Shown here piece by piece: positions 48,922-56,789 of a stretch of 64,000 nt of DNA. The translations under genes were made by a program, and so were the position numbers. This DNA is from Micromonospora kangleipakensis (lineage in GTDB: Bacteria > Actinomycetota > Actinomycetes > Mycobacteriales > Micromonosporaceae): the NCBI RefSeq assembly GCF_004217615.1, contig NZ_SHLD01000001.1:1-64000 (forward strand), read 5' to 3'. The notes under the pieces were generated by a model. It did no database searches. It saw only the letters and a program-made list of their open reading frames with translations, and was not told the origin of the DNA. How positions within the stretch are numbered: the first letter of the stretch is position 1; each line of letters opens with the position of its first letter.

Positions 48922-49192
48922 AGGTTCGGACGCTGGCGCGCCGGGCGAGGCTCTGCTCGGCTTGCCCGGGTCGATGACAGGCGGGAATGGTTCCCCGCCG
49001 CCACCCGCCGTCGATCTGTTCGCCGGACTCGGCGCCCTGCTCGGAAGCGTCACCTACGCCGCTGTAACCCAGACCGGACAAGACACCGCAAGCCCGGCCC
49101 TTGGTGTGTGACGCCGCATGACGGCGGTGGTGGCGCCCTGCAGGGTCCGAAATCGCTGGACAACGGGTAGATCCATCGCGATCGTTGGCGGC

Positions 49193-49936
49193 ATGCAGCA
49201 GGAGGACGTCTGGGACGTCAACGCCGCCCAGCGCTATGACACGCCAGGCACCGGTATGTTCGCGCCCGAGGTTCTGGGGCCGACCGTGGAGCGCCTCGCC
49301 GAACTCGCAGGCGACGGAGAGGCGCTCGAGTTCGCCGTCGGAACCGGTCGGGTGGCCGTCCCACTCGCCGAGCGAGGGGTGCCCGTCACCGGCATCGAGC
49401 TGTCACCTCCCATGATCGACCAGCTGCGAACGAAGGCGGACGAAGCGACGATCCCCGTGATCGTCGGCGATATGGCGACTGCCGTCGCCCCGGGGAAGTA
49501 CTCGCTCGTCTACCTCGTCTACAACACGATTTCCAACCTGCTCACCCAGGCCGAGCAGGTCGCGTGCTTCCGCAACGCTGCCCGACACCTCACGCCCGGC
49601 GGCCGGTTCGTGATCGAGCTCTGGGTACCTGAGCTGCGCAAGCTCCCGCCGGGCCAGCAAGCCACGGTCTGGCATTCCGAGCCCGGCTACATCGGCCTGG
49701 ACACCTACGACGTCCTGCGCCAGCACGTCGTGTCCCACCATTTCACGTTCGGTGAGGGCACACAGGCTCAGGTGTTCCGCAGTCCGCACCGCTACATCTG
49801 GCCGGCCGAGCTCGACCTCATGGCGCAACTGACCGGGTTCGAGCTGGAGACCAGGCATGCGGACTGGGCCGGAGCCGACTTCACGGCCGAGTCGCGTTCC
49901 CACGTGTCCGTCTATCGCATCCCGCCACGCCAGTAG
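49193..49936 (+). CDS. class I SAM-dependent methyltransferase
   Basis: A 247-residue enzyme. The SAM-binding motif I reads ALEFAVGTGRVAVPLAERG, followed by PVTGIELSPPMIDQLR (acidic residue of motif II) and, later, YSLVYLVYNTISNLLTQAEQ with HLTPGGRFVIELW. ATG 49193 (QQEDVWDVNAAQRYD) is chosen since the 25 residues before it are not family-like. The substrate is unknown. It precedes a small PH-like membrane gene in the same direction. Confidence 0.85.
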   Translation: MQQEDVWDVNAAQRYDTPGTGMFAPEVLGPTVERLAELAGDGEALEFAVGTGRVAVPLAERGVPVTGIELSPPMIDQLRTKADEATIPVIVGDMATAVAPGKYSLVYLVYNTISNLLTQAEQVACFRNAARHLTPGGRFVIELWVPELRKLPPGQQATVWHSEPGYIGLDTYDVLRQHVVSHHFTFGEGTQAQVFRSPHRYIWPAELDLMAQLTGFELETRHADWAGADFTAESRSHVSVYRIPPRQ

Positions 49937-50018
49937 CTCCGCCCGAGGACCGAAGTCCTACGTCCCTCGGCAACCGAGCCCGGTCGGCTGCCAGGCAGGT
50001 GACTGGGAGGTCCGTACG

Positions 50019-50492
50019 ATGCGGCCCATGCCGAACTGGGTCCGGCCATACGAAGGCGACCAGGACGATCTCCACACCCTGCGCTACGTCGTCGCCGCCG
50101 GGATGTCCGTGGCCGGCCTCTTCCCGCTCTGCGGCGCCGCTTCGAGGGGGCTGTCTGGGGCCGCACTGCCGGCCGTCGTCCTCTTCGTGGTGACGTGGGA
50201 GGTCGTGCTGTGGCGGGTGGTGCTGGTCGGCGTCTACGTCAGCGACCACGGCATCAAGATTCGCACGGTGCTCCGTACGCGCGTCATTCCCTGGTCGCAG
50301 GTGACCCGCGCCTGGGCAGGCCAGGCCGCCAACTACGACGCCTGGCAGATCTGGGTCTCGGCCCGCGATCCCGAGCGGGAGCTCGAGACACCGATCTGGC
50401 GCCGAGGCTCCCGGGCACGCCACCGTAACCGGGTCGTCCTCCCACCCGAGGAGTTCGCCGCAGCCCTGGCCGCCCTCAATTCGCGCCGCTGA
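50019..50492 (+). CDS. PH-like domain membrane protein
   Basis: A 157-residue protein. Two membrane segments (VVAAGMSVAGLFPLCGAASR and AVVLFVVTWEVVLWRVVLVG) are followed by GVYVSDHGIKIRTVLRTRV and IPWSQVTRAWAG, the pattern of bacterial PH-like domains. ATG 50019 has GGGAGG eight bases upstream. Function unknown. Confidence 0.7.
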   Translation: MRPMPNWVRPYEGDQDDLHTLRYVVAAGMSVAGLFPLCGAASRGLSGAALPAVVLFVVTWEVVLWRVVLVGVYVSDHGIKIRTVLRTRVIPWSQVTRAWAGQAANYDAWQIWVSARDPERELETPIWRRGSRARHRNRVVLPPEEFAAALAALNSRR

Positions 50493-50537
50493 TCGCGCCA
50501 GTCCTACCGAGGCCGGCACCAACCGCGCATTCTTCCT

Positions 50538-50741
50538 GTGCAGTACGTTGATCGAGTGTCCGGGAAGTTGTACGGCGACATTGCGGTACAACTGTTCCAG
50601 ACCCACCAGGACGGCGTCGCCTTCGGCCTGATCGATGAGTCCGGCGATCGGGCAGGCGACGATAGCCACGTCGACTGGGTCGCGCTGTATCCGGATCGTC
50701 TCGGCTTTCAGGAGCCGTGGGACGGGCTCTACGACACCTGA
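50538..50741 (+). CDS. small hypothetical protein
   Basis: Sixty-seven residues, acidic: VSGKLYGDIAVQLFQTHQDG then AFGLIDESGDRAGDDSHVDW. There is no membrane segment and no family recognised. GTG 50538 has no clear ribosome-binding site. Composition (few rare codons, GC-rich third positions) is compatible with coding, but it may be chance. Confidence 0.35.
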   Translation: MQYVDRVSGKLYGDIAVQLFQTHQDGVAFGLIDESGDRAGDDSHVDWVALYPDRLGFQEPWDGLYDT

Positions 50742-50772
50742 CGTGAGTGGACGGCCCGGCCGGCGAGCCCGG

Positions 50773-50868
50773 TCAGCGCGAGAAGATCAACAGCAGGATC
50801 ACCGTGAGGATGGCGCTGATCAGGATCGACCCCAGGCAGCCGATCCGGTTCGAGAAGAAGACGAACAC
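50773..50868 (-). CDS. tiny membrane protein
   Basis: Thirty-one residues from GTG 50868: FVFFSNRIGCLGSILIS then AILTVILLLIFSR, a single hydrophobic helix with a short polar head. Similar tiny proteins with an NRIGCLGS-like head are seen in actinobacteria. The start is uncertain because the ribosome-binding site is poor. It lies upstream of nothing obvious on the minus strand. Confidence 0.4.
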   Translation of the reverse strand: MFVFFSNRIGCLGSILISAILTVILLLIFSR

Positions 50869-50981
50869 TCCCGTGCTGTACCCACCCGGGACGCGTTGAG
50901 ACCCGCCAGCCGAGCCACCGCGGCGCTCGGGACGCTGGCCGGGGTGGACGAGGTGGTGGCGGTCGTCCGGGTGAGCCGCGC

Positions 50982-52241
50982 TCAGGCGGCGACCGGGTGC
51001 TCGGCGCGTACCGCGGTGGCCTCGGCGCGGGCGATGGGGCCGGCGGGGAGCGCGGCGACCGCGGCGCCGACGGCGACCGCCGACCCGGCGAAGAGGAACG
51101 CCCAGGGCACGCCGCCGGCGTGGTCGACGATCAGGCCGGCCACCGCGCCGCCGGCGGCGCTCGCCGCCACCGACATGGTGACCACCCAGGTGTACGCCTC
51201 GTTCAGCATGCCGGCCGGGGCGATCCGCCCGACCAGGGTGTTCTCCAGGGTCAGCGCGGGCGCGATGGTGGCGCCGCCGAGGACCAGCGCGACGCCCAGC
51301 GCCGCCGGGCCCGGCATCACCGCGAAGACGGCGAAGCTGGCGGCCACCGCGCCGAGCAGCCAGGCGAACTGGCGGGTCATGTTGGCCGCCGGCCGGCGTA
51401 CGCCGAACCAGAAGCCGCCCGCGGCGCTGCCGATGCCCCAGACGGCCAGCAGCACGCCGGCGAGGCTCTCCGGGTCGTCGGCGGTGGCGTCGCCGGCGAA
51501 GGCCGGCACGATCACCCCGGCCGCGCCGAACGCGATGCCGAGGCTGGCGACGCAGAGCAGCAGCGCGGGGAAGCCGCCCACCCGCAGCGGACCGAGGCCC
51601 TTGGCGTGGTGCTCGCGCGGGTGCGGCCGCCAGCCGCGCATCACCCGGCCGAGGGCCACCGCGGCGGTGCCGACCAGGGTGACCACGGCGGCGCCGACGA
51701 GCGCGGCGGCAGCGTCGGCGGCCAGCACGAACGCGGCCACCAGCAGCGGGCCGAGCACGAAGACGATCTCGAAGAGCGAGGTCTCCGCGGCGAGCGCGGT
51801 GTTGCGCAGGTGGTACCGGCCGGAGGTGGGGCCGGTGAGGTCGTTCCAGGCGCCGCGGATGGCGGCGGTCAGCGGCGGGTAGGTGGCGCCGGCGACCCCG
51901 GCGGCCAGGTAGATCAGGCCCAGGTTGCCGGCCTCGGAGCGGCTGGCCCCGAGCAGCCCGAAGAGCGCGAGCGGGTGGGCGACGGCGGTGGCCAGCAGCA
52001 CGGGGGTCGGGCCGACCCGGTCGGCGACCCGCCCGGCGACCGGGCTGAGCGCGGCGCCGGAGAGCGCGTAGATGCCGCCGGCGACCGCGGCGAGCGAGTA
52101 CCGCCCGGTCACCTGCTCGACGACGAGCAGCAGCGCCAGCGGGGTCATGCCGATCCCGAGCCGACCGATGATGCCGAGGATCAGCAGCATCGGCGCGCCG
52201 GGGATCCGCCAGACGCCCAGGTACTGGCGCAGTGCGGCCAC
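50982..52241 (-). CDS. MFS transporter
   Basis: A 419-residue carrier with twelve hydrophobic helices. The loop between helices 2 and 3 reads [20 protein letters not shown], the MFS signature region. GTG 52241 has GGAGG six bases upstream. The substrate is unknown; overall the sequence is of the drug-efflux type without diagnostic residues. The gene lies after htpX but is separated from it by a strong terminator. Confidence 0.85.
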   Translation of the reverse strand: MAALRQYLGVWRIPGAPMLLILGIIGRLGIGMTPLALLLVVEQVTGRYSLAAVAGGIYALSGAALSPVAGRVADRVGPTPVLLATAVAHPLALFGLLGASRSEAGNLGLIYLAAGVAGATYPPLTAAIRGAWNDLTGPTSGRYHLRNTALAAETSLFEIVFVLGPLLVAAFVLAADAAAALVGAAVVTLVGTAAVALGRVMRGWRPHPREHHAKGLGPLRVGGFPALLLCVASLGIAFGAAGVIVPAFAGDATADDPESLAGVLLAVWGIGSAAGGFWFGVRRPAANMTRQFAWLLGAVAASFAVFAVMPGPAALGVALVLGGATIAPALTLENTLVGRIAPAGMLNEAYTWVVTMSVAASAAGGAVAGLIVDHAGGVPWAFLFAGSAVAVGAAVAALPAGPIARAEATAVRAEHPVAA

Positions 52242-52322
52242 GGTCGACCTCCGAGGATGTAATGGGTGAGAGACGTTTCGACCCTAACGCCGGGCACGAC
52301 GGGAGGGAACCGATTAGTGCCC

Positions 52323-52371
52323 CGACACACGACTCCGCCCGCGACCGGACCGGACGCGGGCGGAGGTGTCG
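52323..52371 (-). terminator. htpX terminator
   Basis: CTCCGCCCGCG and CGCGGGCGGAG pair over an 11-base loop; CGACAC/GTGTCG adds an outer stem with a four-base bulge. It begins seven bases after the htpX stop. Confidence 0.7.
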
Positions 52372-52378
52372 GCGTGGG

Positions 52379-53257
52379 TCAGCGCTGGAACTGCACCGGA
52401 CCGCTGTTGGCGGCCATCTGCTCCAGCCGGGCGACCCGCTCCTCCATCCGCGGGTGGGTGGAGAAGAGCGCGGCGATGCCGCCGCCCCGCTTGAACGGGT
52501 TGTCGATCATCAGGTGGGCGGTGCTGGTCAGCTGCCCCTGTGCCGGCAGCGGCCGCGCCTGGGTGCCCATGTGGATCTTCCGGAGCGCACTCGCCAGGGC
52601 CAGCGGGTCCCGGCTCAGCGCCGCACCCGACTGGTCGGCCTGGAACTCCCGGCTCCGGCTGATGGCCAGCTGGATGATGGTCGCCGCGATCGGGCCGAGG
52701 ATCAGGGTGAGCAGCAGCACGGCCGGGTTCGGGGCGTCCTCGTCGTCGGAGGAGCCCAGCGGGATGAACCAGGCGATGTTCGCCAGGAAGGTGATGATGC
52801 CGGCCAGCCCGGCCGCCACGCTGGAGATCAGGATGTCCCGGTTGTAGACGTGCGACAGCTCGTGTCCGATCACCCCGCGCAGCTCGCGGTAGTCGAGGAT
52901 CTCGGTGATGCCCTGGGTGACGCAGACCGCCGCGTGCTGCGGGTTGCGCCCCGTGGCGAACGCGTTCGGCTGCGACGTCGGGCTGACGTACAGGCGGGGC
53001 ATCGGCTGCCGCGCCTCGGTGGCCAGCTCACGCACCATCCGGTACAGGTCGGGGAACTCCGCCTCGCTGACCGGTTGCGCCCGCATCGAGCGCAGCGCGA
53101 GCTTGTCGGACCAGAAGTAGGTGACGCCGTTCATCACCAACGAGGCGACGACGGCGATGACGAGGCCACCGCTCCCGCCGAACCAGTAGCCGACCGCGAG
53201 GATCAGCGAGGTCAACAGGCCGAGCAGCGCTGCGGTCTTCAGACGGTTGTGATGCAC
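52379..53257 (-). CDS. htpX: M48 family membrane metalloprotease HtpX
   Basis: Membrane protein quality-control protease of 292 residues. The zinc motif is IGHELSHVYNRDIL, and the third ligand lies in SREFQADQSGAALS. Four hydrophobic segments flank it. GTG 53257 is chosen since AAGGAG lies five bases upstream; the open frame reaches 53326. Family members degrade misfolded membrane proteins and are often stress induced. Confidence 0.93.
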   Translation of the reverse strand: MHHNRLKTAALLGLLTSLILAVGYWFGGSGGLVIAVVASLVMNGVTYFWSDKLALRSMRAQPVSEAEFPDLYRMVRELATEARQPMPRLYVSPTSQPNAFATGRNPQHAAVCVTQGITEILDYRELRGVIGHELSHVYNRDILISSVAAGLAGIITFLANIAWFIPLGSSDDEDAPNPAVLLLTLILGPIAATIIQLAISRSREFQADQSGAALSRDPLALASALRKIHMGTQARPLPAQGQLTSTAHLMIDNPFKRGGGIAALFSTHPRMEERVARLEQMAANSGPVQFQR

Positions 53258-53367
53258 GATCGCTCCTTCGGTGCGCGGACCCGCACGGGAATCCGCTGAC
53301 CGGTTCAACAACCCGGTACCCGTCAACCATCCTGCTCATGGCTGAAAGTTGGCTGAAAAAGGCTGCG

Positions 53368-53384
53368 GGCCGGCTGCGCCGGCC
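53368..53384 (-). terminator. nuo operon terminator
   Basis: GGCCGGC and GCCGGCC pair over a TGC loop, three bases after the nuoN stop. The minus strand then reads CGCAGCCTTTTTC, a U-tract, rare in this window. Confidence 0.7.
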
Positions 53385-53387
53385 GGA

Positions 53388-54881
53388 TCAGCGGGCCACC
53401 AGGTCGAGCAGGAGTTGCGGGGCGAAACCGACCACCACGGCCACCACGGTCGCAACCGCCAGGGCCAGCCCGACGCTCGCGGCCGGGCGGGCCCCGGCCG
53501 GTCCCTCCGCCGGGGCGGGCCGGGCGGCGGCGTCCGGGGCGGCCCAGAGGGTGGCCGCGACGCGCAGGTAGTAGGCGAGGCCGAGCACCGCGTTGACCGC
53601 CACCACCAGGGCGAGCCACCCGGCGTGGCCGTCCAGCAGCGACCGGACCACGGTCACCTTGGCGAAGAGCCCGGCCAGCCCGGGCGGCAGCCCGGCGAGC
53701 CCGATCAGCGCGAGCGCGAGCGCGCCGCCGACCCACGGGTGCCGGCGGGCCGCCCCGCGCAGGTCGTCCAGGGTGCCGCCGTCGGCGTCCGCCGGGCGCA
53801 GGGCCACCACCGCCGCGAAGGCGGCCAGCTCCAGCACCACGAAGAAGATCGCGTACGCGACCGCGGCCGCGTAAGCGCCGGCGCGGGCGTCGGCGGTGCG
53901 GCCGACCGCCAGCGCGAGCGCGCCGAGCGGGGCGAGGATGTAGCCGGCCTGGGCCACCGAGGACCAGGCGAGCAGCCGGACGGTACGCCGCTGGCGCAGC
54001 GCCACCAGGTTGCCGACGGTCATGGTGAGCACGGCGAGCAGGGCCAGCACCGGACCGGTGACGGTGGCCGGCAGCGCCCGCTGGACCACGGCGAGCAGGG
54101 CGACCACCCCACCCAGCTTCGACGCGGTCGACAGGTACGCGGCCACCGGCAGCGGCGCGCCGTCGTACGTGGCCGGGGCCCAGGCGTGGAACGGCACCGC
54201 CGCCACCTTGAACGCCAGGCCGAGCACCACCAGCGCCACCGCGACCGTGGTCAGCGGCAGGTCCAGCAGCTCCGGCCGCCCGGTGAGGGTGGCGCCGAGC
54301 CGATCGAGGTGCAGCCCGCCGGTCACCGCGTAGAGCAGGGCCGCGCCGAGCAGGGTCAGCGTGGTCGCCACCACGCTGACCACGAAGAAGGTCACCGCCG
54401 CCTCGGCGCTGGCCAGGCTGCCCCGGCGCAGCCCGACCAGGACGTAGAGCGGCAGGGTGAGCGTCTCCAGCGCCACGATCAGGGTGATCAGGTCGCCGGC
54501 CGCGCCGAGCACCACGCCACCGGTCATCGCGCAGGCGAGGAGGAAGCAGTACTCCCCCACCGGCGTGCGGCCGGCCCGCAGCAGCGGCCCCGACAACGCC
54601 AGCACCCCGAGGGTGAGCAGCGCGAAGACCGCCGCGACCAGGGCAGCGCGGCCGTTGAAGACCCAGGAGCAGTCACCGCCGACGCAGAAGGTGCGCCGCT
54701 CGCCGCCCGCCCCGACCACCGCCGCACCCGCCGCGGTGGCGACGGAGCCCGCGGCGGCCGCGGCCACCGTCGCGCCGGCCCGGGCCAGCAACAGGTCGGC
54801 CAGGAGCACGAGTACGGCGGTGCCGGCGGCCAGGTACGCCGGCAGCAGCGCCACGTTGTCCACGCTCTGCACCAGGCTCAC
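53388..54881 (-). CDS. nuoN: NADH-quinone oxidoreductase subunit N
   Basis: Antiporter-like membrane subunit of complex I, 497 residues, about 14 helices. The key charged residues of proton channels appear in LIVALETLTLPLYVLVG (glutamate) and VLGLAFKVAAVPFHAWAP (lysine), with LAWSSVAQAGYILAPLG further on. GTG 54881 is the start. It overlaps the stop of a 48-codon ORF (GTGA), and a palindrome lies in the gap to nuoM. It is the last gene of the cluster. Confidence 0.94.
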   Translation of the reverse strand: MSLVQSVDNVALLPAYLAAGTAVLVLLADLLLARAGATVAAAAAGSVATAAGAAVVGAGGERRTFCVGGDCSWVFNGRAALVAAVFALLTLGVLALSGPLLRAGRTPVGEYCFLLACAMTGGVVLGAAGDLITLIVALETLTLPLYVLVGLRRGSLASAEAAVTFFVVSVVATTLTLLGAALLYAVTGGLHLDRLGATLTGRPELLDLPLTTVAVALVVLGLAFKVAAVPFHAWAPATYDGAPLPVAAYLSTASKLGGVVALLAVVQRALPATVTGPVLALLAVLTMTVGNLVALRQRRTVRLLAWSSVAQAGYILAPLGALALAVGRTADARAGAYAAAVAYAIFFVVLELAAFAAVVALRPADADGGTLDDLRGAARRHPWVGGALALALIGLAGLPPGLAGLFAKVTVVRSLLDGHAGWLALVVAVNAVLGLAYYLRVAATLWAAPDAAARPAPAEGPAGARPAASVGLALAVATVVAVVVGFAPQLLLDLVAR

Positions 54882-55024
54882 GCCGCCACCCCGCTCCGGT
54901 CGATGCCCCGGCCCCTGCCCGTCGTCGTCGCCCCCACGCCAGCCCCCCGGACGGCCGCAGACCGCAGGCCGGCGCCGTCGCGGGTGGAACGCCATGGGTG
55001 CGTCCGGGCAACGGAGACACCCAT
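54878..55024 (-). CDS. 48-codon ORF bridging nuoM and nuoN
   Basis: ATG 55024 lies 26 bases after the nuoM stop and the frame ends with TGA overlapping the nuoN GTG (GTGA). The peptide MGVSVARTHPWRSTRDGAGL, RSAAVRGAGVGATTTGRGRG, IDRSGVAA shows no family. Its first codons lie in the large palindrome at 54983-55035. Translation would bring ribosomes straight to the nuoN start; whether it is translated is unknown. Confidence 0.35.
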   Translation of the reverse strand: MGVSVARTHPWRSTRDGAGLRSAAVRGAGVGATTTGRGRGIDRSGVAA

Positions 55025-55035
55025 GGTGTTCCACC
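54983..55035. repeat. large palindrome between nuoM and nuoN
   Basis: GGTGGAAC-G-CCATGGGTG pairs with CACCCATGG-T-GTTCCACC: 17 pairs, one mismatch and a 17-base loop. It starts about 15 bases after the nuoM stop. It may be a mobile palindromic repeat, a pause or an RNA-stability element. Confidence 0.6.
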
Positions 55036-55050
55036 GAACCCGCGCGGCGG

Positions 55051-56553
55051 TCACCGGAGCACCGCCACCAGGGCGTCCACCGGGCCGGTCGCGTAGCCGA
55101 GCACCAGCGCGGGAGCCAGGCCCACGGCGAGCGCGAGGAGCACCAGCGGGGCCCACGCGGTCAGCTCGGCCCCGGCCAGCCCGGGCGCCAGCCGGCCCAC
55201 CGCCGGGCTGGGCCGACCGTGGGTGACCTGCCGCAGCAGCCGCAGGAAGTACGCGGCGGTCAGCGCCCCGCCGATCGCCGCCAGCACCGCCAGGGTGGTC
55301 CAGAGCCCGCCGCCCCGCCGGACGGCGGCCACCACGGCGAACGCCTCGCCCCAGAAGCCGGCCAGCCCGGGCAGCCCGAGCGAGGCGACCGCGGCGAACC
55401 CGAGCAGCCCGGCCAGCCGGGGCGCCGTCTCCCGCAGCCCGGAGAGCTCGGCGAGCGCGCCGGTGTGGGCACGGTCCTTGACCGCCCCGGCCAGGAAGAA
55501 GAGCAGGCCGGTGATCACCCCGTGCGCGATGTTGCCGATCAACGCCGCCTGGATGCCGGTGGCGGTCAGCGTGGCCACCCCGAGCAGCACGAAACCCATG
55601 TGCCCGACGCTGGAGTACGCGATCAGCCGCTTCAGCTCGTCCTGAGCGAGGCAGACCAGGGAACCGATCAGGATCGCGGCGACGGCGAGCACCCCGAGCA
55701 CCGGGGCGGCCCAGCGGGCGCCCTCCGGGGCCACCCCGACCGCCACCCGGATCAGGCCGTACGTGCCCATCTTGAGCAGCACCCCGGCGAGGATGACGCT
55801 GCCGACGGTGGGCGCCTGGGTGTGCGCGTCGGGCAGCCAGGAGTGCAGCGGCCAGAGCGGGCTCTTCACCGCGAACGCCAGCGCCAACAGGGTGAACGCG
55901 GCGAGCTGGGTGCCCCGGGACAGGCCGGCCCCGCCGGTCAGCGTCACCAGGTCGGCGGTGCCGGCGGCGGCGACCACCACGTAGACGCCGACCAGCAGCA
56001 GCACCGAGCCGAAGAGTGTGTAGAGGGCGAACTTCCGGGCCGCCCGCCGCCGGTCGTCGCCGCCCCAGCCGGCGATGATCGCGTACATCGGAAGCAGGAC
56101 AACCTCGAAGAAGAGGAAGAAGAGCACCAGGTCGAGGGCGAGGAAGGTGCCGAGGATGCCCACCTCGACGACCAGCAGCAACGCGACCAGGACCCGACCG
56201 CTGCCGCCGCCGGGCACCCGCCACAGCGTGTACCCGCAGCAGAGCAGGGTGAGCAGGGCGGTGAGCACCACCAGCGGCCAGGAGATCCCGTCCACCCCGA
56301 GGTGGAAGCGCAGGTCGAGGCCGGGCACCCAGGGCAGGTCGAGCTGATGCCAGGGCTGCACGGCGGGACGCGGCCCGTAGCCGAACCAGCCGTGGTCGCC
56401 GCCGACCAGCGGCAGGGTGGCGAGCAGGGTCAGCGCGGCGGCGACCGCGCCGGTCAACCGGGCTGCCCGGTCGTGCGGGATGGCCGCCACCGCGACCGCG
56501 CCGAGCGCCGGCACGGCGATCACCGCGACCAGCAGGACCTGTCCCAGACTCAC
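55051..56553 (-). CDS. nuoM: NADH-quinone oxidoreductase subunit M
   Basis: Antiporter-like complex I subunit, 500 residues, about 14 helices. The channel lysine lies in FTLLALAFAVKSPLWPLHSW, and AYSSVGHMGFVLLGV and the glutamate in FFLFFEVVLLPMYAIIAGWG are typical. The start GTG 56553 overlaps the stop of the fourth mini-ORF upstream. The ribosome-binding site GAGGT is supplied by the end of the tandem repeat. The gap to nuoN holds a palindrome and a bridging ORF. Confidence 0.94.
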   Translation of the reverse strand: MSLGQVLLVAVIAVPALGAVAVAAIPHDRAARLTGAVAAALTLLATLPLVGGDHGWFGYGPRPAVQPWHQLDLPWVPGLDLRFHLGVDGISWPLVVLTALLTLLCCGYTLWRVPGGGSGRVLVALLLVVEVGILGTFLALDLVLFFLFFEVVLLPMYAIIAGWGGDDRRRAARKFALYTLFGSVLLLVGVYVVVAAAGTADLVTLTGGAGLSRGTQLAAFTLLALAFAVKSPLWPLHSWLPDAHTQAPTVGSVILAGVLLKMGTYGLIRVAVGVAPEGARWAAPVLGVLAVAAILIGSLVCLAQDELKRLIAYSSVGHMGFVLLGVATLTATGIQAALIGNIAHGVITGLLFFLAGAVKDRAHTGALAELSGLRETAPRLAGLLGFAAVASLGLPGLAGFWGEAFAVVAAVRRGGGLWTTLAVLAAIGGALTAAYFLRLLRQVTHGRPSPAVGRLAPGLAGAELTAWAPLVLLALAVGLAPALVLGYATGPVDALVAVLR

Positions 56554-56612
56554 GTCATTACCTCAGTTCGCGACTGCGGGGCTCGCAACCCCGGCTCACT
56601 CCTCGCGCTCAC
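56550..56612 (-). CDS. mini-ORF 4 of the nuoL–nuoM chain
   Basis: GTG 56612, 20 codons (MSARSEPGLRAPQSRTEVMT). It differs from the other three at the last two residues. Its TGA overlaps the nuoM GTG at 56553. Confidence 0.4.
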   Translation of the reverse strand: MSARSEPGLRAPQSRTEVMT

Positions 56613-56671
56613 GCCGCCACCTCAGTTCGCGACTGCGGGGCTCGCAACCCCGGCTCACTCCTCGCGCTCAC
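56609..56671 (-). CDS. mini-ORF 3 of the nuoL–nuoM chain
   Basis: GTG 56671, 20 codons (MSARSEPGLRAPQSRTEVAA). GAGG seven bases upstream. The stop overlaps the start of mini-ORF 4 as GTGA. Confidence 0.4.
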   Translation of the reverse strand: MSARSEPGLRAPQSRTEVAA

Positions 56672-56730
56672 GCCGCCACCTCAGTTCGCGACTGCGGGGC
56701 TCGCAACCCCGGCTCACTCCTCGCGCTCAC
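56668..56730 (-). CDS. mini-ORF 2 of the nuoL–nuoM chain
   Basis: GTG 56730, identical peptide to mini-ORF 3, with the same GAGG spacing and a GTGA overlap with mini-ORF 3. Confidence 0.4.
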   Translation of the reverse strand: MSARSEPGLRAPQSRTEVAA

Positions 56731-56789
56731 GCCGCCACCTCAGTTCGCGACTGCGGGGCTCGCAACCCCGGCTCACTCCTCGCGCTCAC
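56727..56789 (-). CDS. mini-ORF 1 of the nuoL–nuoM chain
   Basis: GTG 56789 overlaps the nuoL stop (GTGA). The ribosome-binding site is GGAGG six bases upstream, inside the end of nuoL. The peptide is identical to mini-ORFs 2 and 3, and its stop overlaps mini-ORF 2. Confidence 0.4.
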   Translation of the reverse strand: MSARSEPGLRAPQSRTEVAA

